Shown: positions 7,083 through 14,934, numbered from the stretch's first letter. The stretch is DNA of 22,526 bases from Bacillota bacterium (GCA_023435505.1 JAEYRR010000070.1:1-22526), one strand, 5' to 3'. Numbers and translations: made by a program. The notes: a model not told the origin generated them from the sequence alone.

Positions 7083-8906
7083 TTATTCTATACTCCACCA
7101 ATCTTTTCTGTCTTTTAATGCTTCATAATTATTCTGATCATATTCAGACCTCTGCTCCGTTCTAAGCTCACCATCCTGAGTACTAAGTAACAATACACTA
7201 TTCTTCATATACGCTTCTAACGGCTTCATCCATTCCTTAAACAAAGAATCTTTATATATATAAGATGAACCAAATTCAAAGGATGCACCCTCTGTCTGCA
7301 CAATCTCTCCTTTTTTATTTGCCCGATAAATTCGGTATTCACACCCCCCTGATTCATCTCTCGAATCCTTTATGAAACTCATGAGAAATGGACCTGCCTG
7401 ATCTTTACCGTAATAGATATTATTCCATCCAGTTCTTGCATGATGAGCCATCTCATTATGGAGAATCTTACCCTTTTTATCTTTAACAAAAACAAAGCCG
7501 CTATCTCCATCCCCGGCATTTCCTGTATAGACCTCTAATACGAAACCATCAGACCATTGAACAGAGGAATTCTTAGAGGTATAGATTAGCTTATAATAAT
7601 CTTCCAATACATTTTCTCCTATTGTCTTCTTCCAATCCTCGTAAGCATCCCATGTACTTGGTAACAGATAACCAAACCCATACTTGCTATCCTCGGATAT
7701 CTTATTAGTACTAATAGGAGTCTCAGAAGGATTGACTGCCTTAGGCGTTTCTGTTGGCGTTTCTGTTGGCTTTTTTGTTTCTTCCGGTTTTACTGTTTCT
7801 ACTGGCTTTACTGTTTCTACTGGCTTCACCGTTTCCTTCGGTTTCGTCTCTTGTTTCACCTGACTCACCTGCTTAGCGATGTCCTGACCTTCCTCCTTAC
7901 GATTTGCCCCTAAAAATGTAAAACTGCCAAGCACTACAACAATACCTATGACAATCATCCAGAATCCAGGTTTCTTGTACTTCATGACATTTCTTATTCT
8001 TCCCTTGATACCTTTTTCCCCAAAGAATAAAGGCGAGCCTAAAGTTATCTGTTTCTTATAACTCGCCATATGTACTAACGTAGTGGAATATGCTTTGCGA
8101 TCTAATAAATTACTGTTTTTAAGAACTGCTTCATCACAGGACATCTCCATGTCCCTCCCCATCAGATGAAAGGCCAGCCACACTAAAGGATTAAACCAAT
8201 GGATACAGACAAGCCCATACGCAGCCAGCTTCACAAGATAATCCTTTCTCCTTATATGGGTATATTCATGTGCCAGACAAATCTTAGTAGCTTCCTGATC
8301 CAAGTCTGCACAAAGGTAGATCACAGGCTTTAGAACGCCTAGAACAAATGGCGTTGGGAGAGAATCAATCTTTAAAACAGTAGCATCCTCATAGATCGAC
8401 TTCTCTAATATTCGATTCTTTAACTGCTTCTTAAGCTTTATGTACTTGACTATACTAAGACTTAATAGAAAGAGGGTCACAATACCCCATACATAAGCCA
8501 AGGCATCTATAATAGTCTCTTTAGACAGTGAAGATCCGGTGTGTTTTGCTGTAGGTATAACATTATCCGCTTCCTTATTTACCTCCACACCATCTGAGGT
8601 ATTTATAGTAGCTTTCTTATCGGCCTCTTCTATGGCTATAAGATCATTTTCTTGCCCTTTCCCGCTTTGAATGCTATCTACATTCTCCACTGATACGTTA
8701 TCCTCATGAGTAAAAAAAGCAGGAAAAAGTGCAAAACTACTTTCTGGAATAACTGGACATATCAAACGGAATGCAACAACACTCCATAATAGATAAGAGA
8801 ATATCTTAGGCCATCTCTTAAGAACGCCTCTTGCTATACATACCACGATAATGCAAAAGGACGCCGCTATACTCATGTTAAGAACATTTTCAAATAATAC
8901 AGACAT
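7083..8906 (-). CDS. M56 family (BlaR1/MecR1-like) membrane metalloprotease sensor
   Basis: A 607-residue polytopic protein. N-terminal membrane segments lie at about 7-30 and 36-55, a third at about 133-155, and a fourth at about 313-335 after the protease domain. The zinc motif is H213-E-Y-T-H217, with the downstream glutamate region EMSCDEAVL. In this family, ligand sensing activates the protease, which leads to cleavage of the partner BlaI repressor. A Pro/Thr/Glu/Lys-rich linker (about 350-392, with PVETVK repeats) leads to a C-terminal extracytoplasmic domain of about 210 residues. That domain lacks SxxK/KTG motifs, so this is not a classical beta-lactam sensor and the ligand is unknown. 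It lies 21 bases after the BlaI-like gene and shares its promoter. An SD-like GGGAG precedes the ATG. Confidence 0.9.
   Translation of the reverse strand: MSVLFENVLNMSIAASFCIIVVCIARGVLKRWPKIFSYLLWSVVAFRLICPVIPESSFALFPAFFTHEDNVSVENVDSIQSGKGQENDLIAIEEADKKATINTSDGVEVNKEADNVIPTAKHTGSSLSKETIIDALAYVWGIVTLFLLSLSIVKYIKLKKQLKNRILEKSIYEDATVLKIDSLPTPFVLGVLKPVIYLCADLDQEATKICLAHEYTHIRRKDYLVKLAAYGLVCIHWFNPLVWLAFHLMGRDMEMSCDEAVLKNSNLLDRKAYSTTLVHMASYKKQITLGSPLFFGEKGIKGRIRNVMKYKKPGFWMIVIGIVVVLGSFTFLGANRKEEGQDIAKQVSQVKQETKPKETVKPVETVKPVETVKPEETKKPTETPTETPKAVNPSETPISTNKISEDSKYGFGYLLPSTWDAYEDWKKTIGENVLEDYYKLIYTSKNSSVQWSDGFVLEVYTGNAGDGDSGFVFVKDKKGKILHNEMAHHARTGWNNIYYGKDQAGPFLMSFIKDSRDESGGCEYRIYRANKKGEIVQTEGASFEFGSSYIYKDSLFKEWMKPLEAYMKNSVLLLSTQDGELRTEQRSEYDQNNYEALKDRKDWWSIE
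7744..7826. repeat. In-gene tandem repeats coding the Pro/Thr linker
   Basis: Two exact 12-bp units (GGCGTTTCTGTT at 7744-7755 and 7756-7767) encode PTET-type repeats. Two exact 18-bp units (TACTGTTTCTACTGGCTT at 7791-7808 and 7809-7826) encode PVETVK repeats, with a degenerate third copy after 7827. Both sit in the M56 protein's linker. Unit lengths are multiples of three, so copy-number change would alter linker length without breaking the frame. Confidence 0.8.
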
Positions 8907-8927
8907 ATTATACTCTCCCTCTATTAT

Positions 8928-9287
8928 CTATTTCTCCTCAAATTGATTGATATACTCCCTCAATTCCCTTGCCTCTTTTTCTGATATCTTTCTTCCGCCA
9001 AAAAATGCTGTTAGGAACTCAGGCAGGGTGCCGAAGGTTTCCTTCACATAACGCTGACTTTGTTGCCCATAAAATTCCTCCTTAGACATTAAGGAGCTGA
9101 CAACCGTATTTTTATTCTGAAAAATCCCCTTTTCTATAAGCTTCTTTAATACCGTATACGTGGTAGACTTCTTCCAGTTCAATTCTTTTTCGCATAGTTT
9201 TACTAATTCCGAAGAAGACAATGGTTCATACTCCCATATAATATCCGCAAACTTGGCCTCTACGTCTGCTAACCGATAATCTTTCAT
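8928..9287 (-). CDS. BlaI/MecI/CopY family transcriptional repressor
   Basis: A 119-residue winged-helix repressor, usual family length. The N-terminal half has LADVEAKFADIIWEYEPLSSSEL, and then KKSTTYTVLKKLIEKG, which is the recognition-helix and wing region typical of BlaI (WKxxTVxTxLxRLxxKG). The C-terminal helices would form the dimer and contain the site cut by a BlaR1-type protease. The next gene encodes that M56 protease, so the pair forms a sense-and-derepress module. ATG at 9287 has AGGAGG seven bases upstream. The promoter ahead is covered by two dyads (9303-9353), consistent with autorepression. Confidence 0.93.
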   Translation of the reverse strand: MKDYRLADVEAKFADIIWEYEPLSSSELVKLCEKELNWKKSTTYTVLKKLIEKGIFQNKNTVVSSLMSKEEFYGQQSQRYVKETFGTLPEFLTAFFGGRKISEKEARELREYINQFEEK

Positions 9288-9302
9288 CCGTTCTCCTCCT
9301 GT

Positions 9303-9363
9303 GGTCTATATCCAATAGACCTCCTCTATGTATTAGTCTATTCTTAATAGACTGCTTTGTCAA
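9303..9363 (-). promoter_or_regulatory. Promoter with two BlaI-type operators
   Basis: Minus strand TTGACA (9363-9358), 17-base spacer, TAGACT (9340-9335). Operator 1 is AGTCTATT-N3-AATAGACT (9335-9353), a perfect dyad overlapping the -10 and spacer. Operator 2 is GGTCTAT-N5-ATAGACC (9303-9321), a perfect dyad near the expected start point and just upstream of the SD. The shared half-site is GTCTAT. Binding would block both polymerase entry and escape. Confidence 0.68.
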
Positions 9364-9372
9364 CTACAACGC

Positions 9373-9423
9373 AAAAAATATATGCAGTTTTCTTATTAAG
9401 ATAATAAGAAAACTGCATATATT
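9373..9423 (-). terminator. Strong rho-independent terminator after spoIIID
   Basis: A perfect 21-bp inverted repeat (9377-9397 with 9403-9423) with a 5-base loop. On the minus strand it is followed by a T-run (9378-9373) before GCG. It ends spoIIID transcription and insulates the BlaI/M56 promoter just downstream. The stem is AT-rich, and its length is unusual for a terminator. Confidence 0.85.
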
Positions 9424-9460
9424 AAGTGCTAACTCCATCCTTATACATTTTTCTATGGTA

Positions 9461-9727
9461 TTAATAGGACTGATATTGGTTCTTATGAAGGTATTTTTCT
9501 TTCGTTGCTAACCCGCCGCGGATATGGCGCTCGGATTTATTTAGGTCCAATACAACTCTAGCTCGATCAGCTAAAGAGGGGTTAATTTGACTCAAACGCT
9601 CTGTTACATCTTTATGTACGGTGCTTTTACTTATTCCGAACTTTTTTGCTGTCTGCCTAACAGTAGCATTATATTCGATGATAAAGTTGGCGATGTCAAT
9701 AGCGCGTTCTTCTATGTATCCCTTCAA
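9461..9727 (-). CDS. spoIIID: Sporulation transcriptional regulator SpoIIID
   Basis: An 88-residue DNA-binding protein matching SpoIIID along its whole length: MKGYIEERAIDIANFIIEYN, then the helix-turn-helix ATVRQTAKKFGISKSTVHKD (about 21-40). The tail contains the conserved DRARVVLDLNKSERHIRGG. In sporulating Firmicutes SpoIIID acts in the mother cell, activating or repressing sigma-E genes and helping to switch to sigma-K. The start codon is TTG (9727-9725), chosen because AGGGGG lies seven bases upstream and no ATG is available near it. A sigma-E-like promoter lies at 9758-9786 and a long terminator follows, so the gene is monocistronic. Its presence indicates a spore-forming lineage. Confidence 0.96.
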   Translation of the reverse strand: MKGYIEERAIDIANFIIEYNATVRQTAKKFGISKSTVHKDVTERLSQINPSLADRARVVLDLNKSERHIRGGLATKEKYLHKNQYQSY

Positions 9728-9757
9728 GAGAAATCCCCCTACGATACTTGTTTTTAC

Positions 9758-9786
9758 ATTGTATGCAGGGGGATGATTTCATATGC
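9758..9786 (-). promoter_or_regulatory. Sigma-E-type promoter of spoIIID
   Basis: Minus strand GCATATG (9786-9780), 14-base spacer, CATACAAT (9765-9758). The Bacillus sigma-E consensus is about KMATATT - 13/14 bases - CATACAHT, so the -10 matches fully and the -35 matches 6 of 7. The predicted start near 9750 leaves a leader of about 23 bases carrying the AGGGGG SD. This fits the known sigma-E control of spoIIID. Confidence 0.72.
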
Positions 9787-9865
9787 TATTGTTACTTTAT
9801 ATCTATTTTGCTAGTTTTACTTTAACTTAAGGTAAAAATGACCTTCCTTATATTCCTTCCCTCTC

Positions 9866-10873
9866 TTACAAAATTCTATTACATTTTGTCAGCATATTCT
9901 TCACAACTCGAAGCGGCTTCAAGGTGTCTTCTAAATCACTTGTTATCACGATCACCATATCCAATTTTGGCACTACAATGATATACTGACCTCGGACTCC
10001 AAGAGCAAAGTTCACGTCCATCTCCTCGACACCATCCGATACTTTTGTATGCCACCAATGATAGCAATACGAACCGATATCCGCATACGTCATATACCTG
10101 GGAACAAAGCTTGCTTTTACCCAATCTTCTGACAAAATACGCTTCCCATTATAAACACCGTCATGTAAATATAATTCTCCGAATTTCATCATATCCGTCA
10201 TACACATCTTTAGTCCATCAGCAGAAAGTGCATGACCATCCCTCTCCCACCATTCGAACTCCTGAATGGCAAGCGGCTCAAACAACTCCTTCTTAGCAAA
10301 CTCCACCACCGTCATGCCACTACTCCTGGAAACAATTTCACCAAGAAGGTGTGAAGCTCCTGAATTGTAATTCATATGCGTTTCATTTGTATGAACCAAA
10401 TCTCTGCTTAGTACAAACTCTGTCATATCCTTCTGATAATGCATAGGCGCGAATGCATTCCATATACCAAATTCAGGCCAATCCAGTCCATCCGTCATAG
10501 TGAGCAACTGATAAATGCTAATTTTACCTTTTTCACTATCCTTCAAATAATCGCCGAAATAATGGTCTATTGTAACATCTAGACTTGCAATCAGACCTTT
10601 CTCAAGACAGATGCCAACCAGAGCCGACGTTACACTTTTCGTACAAGAATGGATTTTGTGCTGCTTCTTTGCCGCTTTATTATTTTTATAGTATTCTGCT
10701 ACAATTGTATCTCCCTGTTTTATAATACATCCTTTTACCTTTATTTTATTGAGTTCCTCTAATAAACTTTTATACATTCCTTTTGCTACTTTCCTTATAT
10801 CCTTCCAGTATGGATAGATTTTTATTATCTTTTTTCTATACTGTAAACTGGCTAACGGTTGTTTCAAGTTCAT
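9866..10873 (-). CDS. Serine hydrolase, beta-lactamase (class C-like) family
   Basis: Up to 335 residues. It carries the penicillin-binding fold motifs: SxxK as S76-C-T-K79 and the YxN-equivalent Y169-N-S in [16 protein letters not shown] later HWW region and a GVRGQY strand correspond to the third conserved block. No signal peptide is visible, so it is probably cytoplasmic or not exported by Sec. Members include esterases and D-amino peptidases as well as beta-lactamases; resistance cannot be assumed. The start is uncertain. The ATG at 10873 overlaps the chemotaxis gene by 38 bases and has no SD. The in-frame ATG at 10777 (residue 33) has only a weak SD, so the true protein may be about 303 residues. 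It follows the chemotaxis gene with no terminator seen between them. Confidence 0.85.
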   Translation of the reverse strand: MNLKQPLASLQYRKKIIKIYPYWKDIRKVAKGMYKSLLEELNKIKVKGCIIKQGDTIVAEYYKNNKAAKKQHKIHSCTKSVTSALVGICLEKGLIASLDVTIDHYFGDYLKDSEKGKISIYQLLTMTDGLDWPEFGIWNAFAPMHYQKDMTEFVLSRDLVHTNETHMNYNSGASHLLGEIVSRSSGMTVVEFAKKELFEPLAIQEFEWWERDGHALSADGLKMCMTDMMKFGELYLHDGVYNGKRILSEDWVKASFVPRYMTYADIGSYCYHWWHTKVSDGVEEMDVNFALGVRGQYIIVVPKLDMVIVITSDLEDTLKPLRVVKNMLTKCNRIL

Positions 10874-12548
10874 CTATTGCTTTTTCGCTGCCATGTAACA
10901 GCATATCTATTTTATCAAAGCCACTCTTTAATTCCTCCGTGGAAACTGCAACAGTTCCGATATCATTAGCTCCGTCCTCCACGGCTAAAGTAACGTCCTC
11001 CGTGGTTTCCTTTATAAACTCCATGGCCTGTTTTAACTCATCTGCCGCGGCACTAAACTGTTTCATAAATTCAAAGGTCATTTGAGAACCTTTTGTATAA
11101 TTATCTCCAATCTGCTCAAAAGAGACATAGTCCTTCATAACCTCTGTATGAATGAAATGAATCAATTCTAGGGCGGCATCTGTCAAGTCCTGCACTACCT
11201 GAATGGAAGTCGTGCTCACTTTGGATATCTTTTCAGCTGCTTCCTTCGTACCAATTGCCATATTAGCAATCTCATCTGCCACAACTGCAAAGCCTTTACC
11301 GGCTTCTCCTGCTCTGGCAGCTTCTATGGATGCATTTAACGCCAATAGATTATTCTGATTGGATATATTAATAATCTTGCCGGACAATTCTTCAATCTCA
11401 TTGACCGCTTGAGCCTGAGCAATCTTCTCGGTTAAAATGTCTGTGATTTTTTTAGCAACCTCCTCAGAATTTTCCCTTCTGGCCACCAGTTCTTTCCTTG
11501 TAGTATCTGCTCTTAAATTGGCTTCATCGGAGAATCGCATCCCTTCATCGGCTTGCTTTCGAATTAATTCTGACGTTTTGTTTACACTCTTAATGGAATC
11601 CCTTATCTGTATCATCGACGCTGTTGTTTCTTCCATCATCGCATTAAGATTCTGGATTCTGTCTGCCACGTCTCCCATCTTGACTCCAGAGGAATCGATT
11701 TCCAACATGATATTCTTGCTACCAGACCGAATGAGATGTGCCGTGTTGTTTAATTGTGAAATTACTTGGCGTACTATCTGTAAAAACTCATTAAATAAGT
11801 CCGCTATTAACTCTGTCTCATCTCCAGATTTCATCTCAATCGCCTTTGTCAGATTGCCATCGTTATGTACTACATCATCTATCTTTTTTACAATTTTTCT
11901 TATATTACGAGTAACTCTTTTAACAATTAGTATGGATCCCAAGATAGCCGCAACAATAGCTAGTATTACTGCTATCACCAGTACTAAATTAAGGCTATTC
12001 ATATATTCTGTGATACTTTCAGCCTTACAATCAACCCCCACAACACCTATTACTTGATTATTTTCATCAACAATAGGAGCATACCCTGACATAAAGGAAC
12101 CCCACTCATCTGTAGTAACCTCCTTATCGGATGCTGGCGTACCGGCTAATGCGATCTCCATCGCTTCATAGGATTCACATTCCTCTCCAATAGCAGCAGG
12201 CTCCTCTTCATCTGCATCAACCCAAAAAGTGATTGTGCCATCTGCCTCTTTCTGAAGGATGTAAACATACACCATCTCATCCGACACTAAAACTTTACGT
12301 AAATCCGAGGTCAGTTTCGTGTATATTTCGGAGTCTTCCATTCCGGGTTTAATCTGAGTAAGTAAGGTTTGATCTACATGTTTGGCTGCTACTGCCGCCA
12401 TACTCCTTACTTCCCTCATAATATCATTGGTATAGTTTTTCTTAGAGGAGTACCCTAAAGTAAGTCCCAGCAGTATACAGACTACTGTGCTTATAATGAC
12501 CATTCCTAAAGTAAGTTTAGTGCCAATAGATATTCTTCTAACCTTCAT
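10836..12548 (-). CDS. Methyl-accepting chemotaxis protein
   Basis: A 570-residue transmembrane chemoreceptor. From the start: a basic N-terminus, TM1 (about 10-30), and an extracytoplasmic Cache-like sensor (about 31-188). TM2 is at about 190-212. A HAMP segment follows (about 213-265), then a long coiled-coil signalling domain. The highly conserved hairpin tip contains [19 protein letters not shown] and [13 protein letters not shown] (about 385-430). It would pass ligand binding to CheA/CheW. The ATG at 12548 has AGGAGG eight bases upstream. An in-frame ATG six codons earlier (12566) lies before that SD and is rejected. No che or fla genes are in the window, so this is an orphan receptor. 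A dyad at 12600-12618 lies in its upstream region. The ligand is unknown. Confidence 0.95.
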   Translation of the reverse strand: MKVRRISIGTKLTLGMVIISTVVCILLGLTLGYSSKKNYTNDIMREVRSMAAVAAKHVDQTLLTQIKPGMEDSEIYTKLTSDLRKVLVSDEMVYVYILQKEADGTITFWVDADEEEPAAIGEECESYEAMEIALAGTPASDKEVTTDEWGSFMSGYAPIVDENNQVIGVVGVDCKAESITEYMNSLNLVLVIAVILAIVAAILGSILIVKRVTRNIRKIVKKIDDVVHNDGNLTKAIEMKSGDETELIADLFNEFLQIVRQVISQLNNTAHLIRSGSKNIMLEIDSSGVKMGDVADRIQNLNAMMEETTASMIQIRDSIKSVNKTSELIRKQADEGMRFSDEANLRADTTRKELVARRENSEEVAKKITDILTEKIAQAQAVNEIEELSGKIINISNQNNLLALNASIEAARAGEAGKGFAVVADEIANMAIGTKEAAEKISKVSTTSIQVVQDLTDAALELIHFIHTEVMKDYVSFEQIGDNYTKGSQMTFEFMKQFSAAADELKQAMEFIKETTEDVTLAVEDGANDIGTVAVSTEELKSGFDKIDMLLHGSEKAIDELETTVSQFTV

Positions 12549-12599
12549 TTTGTGAACCTCCTGCATATTATTTACATAATACTGTTAGCTAATATTTCG

Positions 12600-12618
12600 A
12601 CAATTATCAGATAATTGT
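12600..12618 (-). promoter_or_regulatory. Palindrome upstream of the chemoreceptor gene
   Basis: Perfect dyad ACAATTAT-CAG-ATAATTGT, about 52 bases before the chemoreceptor ATG. On the plus strand a run of eight T follows at 12622-12629, but no plus-strand gene leads into it. It is therefore more likely an operator, or part of the promoter region, than a terminator. Confidence 0.35.
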
Positions 12619-12677
12619 TAAGTTTTTTTTCAATAATTTAAATATAAATACAGATTTAAGTATTATTTATACATAAT

Positions 12678-12725
12678 ATACGCCTCACAAATTGTCAGGT
12701 ATCATAGACAACGTGTAAGGCGTAT
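12678..12725 (-). other. Long hairpin after the flavodoxin-like gene
   Basis: ATACGCCT (12678-12685), ACA (12687-12689) and TTGTC (12692-12696) pair with GACAA (12707-12711), TGT (12714-12716) and AGGCGTAT (12718-12725). This gives 16 base pairs in three helices. It begins 14 bases past the stop codon at 12740. No clear T-run follows on either strand. It is probably a 3' end or stability element of the trmO-flavodoxin transcript, or an unusual terminator. Confidence 0.5.
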
Positions 12726-12739
12726 CGTGTTTGTATCTG

Positions 12740-13159
12740 TTATTTTGTTTTTACATCATGGTAGCCTACCAACTCACAACCCTTATCATTGATTAACTTG
12801 CAAGTTCCCTCTTTACTATTCGGTGCTTGTCCACTACTTGAGCAGACATAAATCTCCACCTTCTTACCAGATGGAAGAAGTTCTACTATAGAGTTAAACG
12901 CCGGAGCCGGATAGCCAGCCCAGATTGGAGCCACGATAATGATTTTATCATACTCCTTTAGGTTACAATCAAGGGATTGTATCTTAGTTCCTTTTCTCTT
13001 TGCTGCTTTTGGACAGCCGGAGAAAATCGCTGTCAGCATATTTCTCTTCTTCTGTTCCTTTACCTCGTAAACTGCCGCATTCTCTTCTTTCTCAGCCAAG
13101 CGGTTTGCTTGTTTTCTGGAGTTTCCTCCAAACGTATAGTATAGAATGATTGTTTTCAT
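12740..13159 (-). CDS. Flavodoxin-like protein
   Basis: A 139-residue protein with the flavodoxin fold pattern. The first strand and phosphate loop are IILYYTFGGNSRKQA (about 4-18, the FMN phosphate-binding position). A central segment IIIVAPIWAGYPAPAFNS carries the flavin-stacking aromatic loop. A later strand IYVCSSSGQAP completes the site. Flavodoxins carry one or two electrons by bound FMN in the cytoplasm; the partner is unknown. The ATG at 13159 has AAAGGAGG nine bases upstream, which overlaps the end of trmO. The gap is only 15 bases, so the two are cotranscribed. A long hairpin follows. The C-terminus ends early compared with typical 150-residue flavodoxins but is not obviously truncated. 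Confidence 0.88.
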   Translation of the reverse strand: MKTIILYYTFGGNSRKQANRLAEKEENAAVYEVKEQKKRNMLTAIFSGCPKAAKRKGTKIQSLDCNLKEYDKIIIVAPIWAGYPAPAFNSIVELLPSGKKVEIYVCSSSGQAPNSKEGTCKLINDKGCELVGYHDVKTK

Positions 13160-13174
13160 GCTTTGTAACCTCCT

Positions 13175-13858
13175 TTACTTAGTAACTTCACATACTGTCA
13201 AATCCTGTCCTACCACCTTGAACCTTACATTATACCTTCCATAGGTTACGCCCCATATTCTATCCTCATCATGAATAAAGGCCGTCCTTGGATCCTGTTC
13301 CAAGATCTCTATTATATTCTTTCGTTCCTCTTCCTCTACCAATTCAAGTAACTTCTCTGGAAAATGAACACGTAGCTTATGTTCCTTGACCATCGTACCA
13401 AAGCCACCCTTAGCCTCCGGGTGACAGTCTGCATATGGCAGATATGGCTTAATATCATAAATTGGTGTACCATCTAGCATATCAATACCAGATACAGCAA
13501 TCACCGGTCCCATCCTATCATCCATTACAACTTTCTCTAATCTCACAGAAGATAAGCCAATAGAGTTAGGGCGAAATGGTGACCTAGTGGCAAACACCCC
13601 CATCCGCACTCTTCCACCTAACCTCGGTGGTGCTACTGTGGCGGACCAATCCTTCCTAATTGCCTTACTAAAGCCCCATAAAAGCCAGAGATGGGAAAAA
13701 TCCTCAATCCCTCTTAAGGCATCCGGATTGCGATACTCCGGCTCAAATACTATCTTTCCCTTAAGTCCTTTTACTAGTCCACTCTGTCTAGGAATGCCAA
13801 ATTTCTCAGGAAAATCTGTATGAATTCTTGCAATTATCTTTAACTGCTGTTCTTTCAT
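13175..13858 (-). CDS. trmO: tRNA (N6-threonylcarbamoyladenosine37-N6)-methyltransferase TrmO (TsaA/YaeB)
   Basis: A 227-residue protein of the UPF0066/TsaA family. Known members use S-adenosylmethionine to convert t6A37 to m6t6A37 in tRNA-Thr. Seen: an N-terminal beta-barrel domain with FPEKFGIPRQSGL and FSHLWLLWGF. The hallmark MGVFATRSPFRPNSIGLS (SAM site) follows, then IDMLDGTPIYDIKPYLPYAD. A C-terminal TrmO_C domain begins around DPRTAFIH. Length and order are typical of the two-domain form. The ATG at 13858 is preceded by GGAG seven bases upstream. It is the first gene of a pair with the flavodoxin-like protein; no functional link is known to me. Confidence 0.93.
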   Translation of the reverse strand: MKEQQLKIIARIHTDFPEKFGIPRQSGLVKGLKGKIVFEPEYRNPDALRGIEDFSHLWLLWGFSKAIRKDWSATVAPPRLGGRVRMGVFATRSPFRPNSIGLSSVRLEKVVMDDRMGPVIAVSGIDMLDGTPIYDIKPYLPYADCHPEAKGGFGTMVKEHKLRVHFPEKLLELVEEEERKNIIEILEQDPRTAFIHDEDRIWGVTYGRYNVRFKVVGQDLTVCEVTK

Positions 13859-13927
13859 GCTATAGCTCCATTCCGTATAGTATATCTCTATTATATTGTA
13901 TCCCTAATATGTAATATTTCATAGGCA

Positions 13928-14464
13928 TTATTTTTCTATGGATAGGCTTTTTACATACTGAAGCAGTGGCTCCATAAGTTGCTTATCACAGTGATACTCC
14001 GGCACCTTGTAGCTACTTAACATCCCTAGGGCATCCTCATCCTTATTTTTCATAAGTTTCAGTCGAATCTTTAGCATACTCATTAAGACTTTGTCACCTT
14101 TCTCTAGTTTCTTATAATCAAAGCCTCCCCTTAGATAAAAGGTCTTTATGTGCTGTAACTGCTCCTGGCTAAAGTTGTGATTCCAGACCTCCTTTAACTG
14201 CTCTGGGCGTCCTGGGCTGCATCCCGTTGCCCATACTATTAGGTTTTTATCCTGTAGTGTAGGAAAATGATCCTTAATCAGTTTAATTCCATTAATGCCT
14301 ACCGCATATAATCCACCACCGTAGAGAATAGTGTCATAGCTTTGCAGTGTCTCTATGCTTACAGAGCCTGCCTCCGAAATGTCACATTGCAGTTCTTCCT
14401 GTATCCACCTGGCATAAGTCTCTGTGTAGCCTGATTTAGATTTGTATACAACGATTGTCTTCAT
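13928..14464 (-). CDS. Flavodoxin-domain protein (HemG-like)
   Basis: A 178-residue protein. The N-terminal phosphate-binding loop is VVYKSKSGYTETYARW (about 4-19). A second block is DTILYGGGLYAVGINGIK (about 44-61), and a third strand is LIVWATGCSPG. These match the flavodoxin_5/HemG-type group, in which FMN-binding proteins act in redox reactions such as protoporphyrinogen oxidation. The C-terminal 60 residues are extra helices. Its ATG overlaps the TGA stop of the MarR gene (ATGA, 14461-14464), so it is translationally coupled and under that regulator's promoter. Which oxidoreduction it performs cannot be told. Confidence 0.88.
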   Translation of the reverse strand: MKTIVVYKSKSGYTETYARWIQEELQCDISEAGSVSIETLQSYDTILYGGGLYAVGINGIKLIKDHFPTLQDKNLIVWATGCSPGRPEQLKEVWNHNFSQEQLQHIKTFYLRGGFDYKKLEKGDKVLMSMLKIRLKLMKNKDEDALGMLSSYKVPEYHCDKQLMEPLLQYVKSLSIEK

Positions 14465-14934
14465 AGTGATTCTTTCATCTCCTTCAACTTCTGATCTAAC
14501 TGCACCATTACCTTCACTGTGGTTTTCAGCTCATTTTGATCCACCTCGGCAAATAGCTGATTTACTAATTCCATGGAAGAATTACTGTCGTTCATAGACT
14601 CCCTTCCCTTTTGAGTAAAAGTAATTCTCTTTTTGCGCTTATCTGTGCCATCTGCAATAAATTCTATGTATCCGGTCTTCTCTAATTTGAGTAGAATCTG
14701 TTTTACATTCTGATGGGAACTTCCTATTACCTCTGCTAGTTCATTAATGGTTGGCGGCTGCGTAAATAAACTCATACATATCATTGCAAATCTCTGCTTC
14801 CATGTAATCTCTCCAAAAACTATATCTGCTGCCACCTGAAAGCGATTGGTAAACTCATTGAGTAAACCAATTAGGAAAAATGGGCTTTCCATGCTCTTAG
14901 ACAGCTCTCCTATATCCAGTATGTTATTCTTCAT
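14461..14934 (-). CDS. MarR family transcriptional regulator
   Basis: A 157-residue winged-helix regulator. The DNA-binding core is TINELAEVIGSSHQNVKQILLKLEKTGYI (about 60-90), followed by the wing with DKRKKRITFTQKG. Flanking helices form the dimer. The ATG at 14934 is preferred over the in-frame GTG at 14946, because GGGAGG lies just before the ATG and overlaps the GTG codons. It is the first gene of a two-gene unit with the flavodoxin-domain protein. Its promoter contains an 18-bp perfect inverted repeat, so autorepression, relieved by a redox or small-molecule signal, is a reasonable inference. Confidence 0.92.
   Translation of the reverse strand: MKNNILDIGELSKSMESPFFLIGLLNEFTNRFQVAADIVFGEITWKQRFAMICMSLFTQPPTINELAEVIGSSHQNVKQILLKLEKTGYIEFIADGTDKRKKRITFTQKGRESMNDSNSSMELVNQLFAEVDQNELKTTVKVMVQLDQKLKEMKESL

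Noticed and set aside
7744..7826. CRISPR-like repeats
   Set aside because: The units are short, contiguous and in frame with a coding Pro/Thr linker, with no spacers.
9815..9837. AT-rich dyad TTTTAC...GTAAAA upstream of spoIIID
   Set aside because: One mismatch, low complexity and no T-run; it could be a weak end for the hydrolase transcript but is too common in AT-rich DNA to call.
11437..12057. 206-codon open frame on the plus strand
   Set aside because: It lies wholly antisense to the chemoreceptor gene, which has the family motifs and an SD; the plus-strand translation is low-complexity and matches no family I know.
12567..12739. Riboswitch (such as cyclic-di-GMP) before the chemoreceptor
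   Set aside because: I could not find conserved core sequences of any riboswitch class; only simple hairpins are present.
13859..13927. Promoter for trmO with TATAAT near 13897
   Set aside because: A TATAAT is present, but no acceptable -35 lies 16-18 bases upstream.
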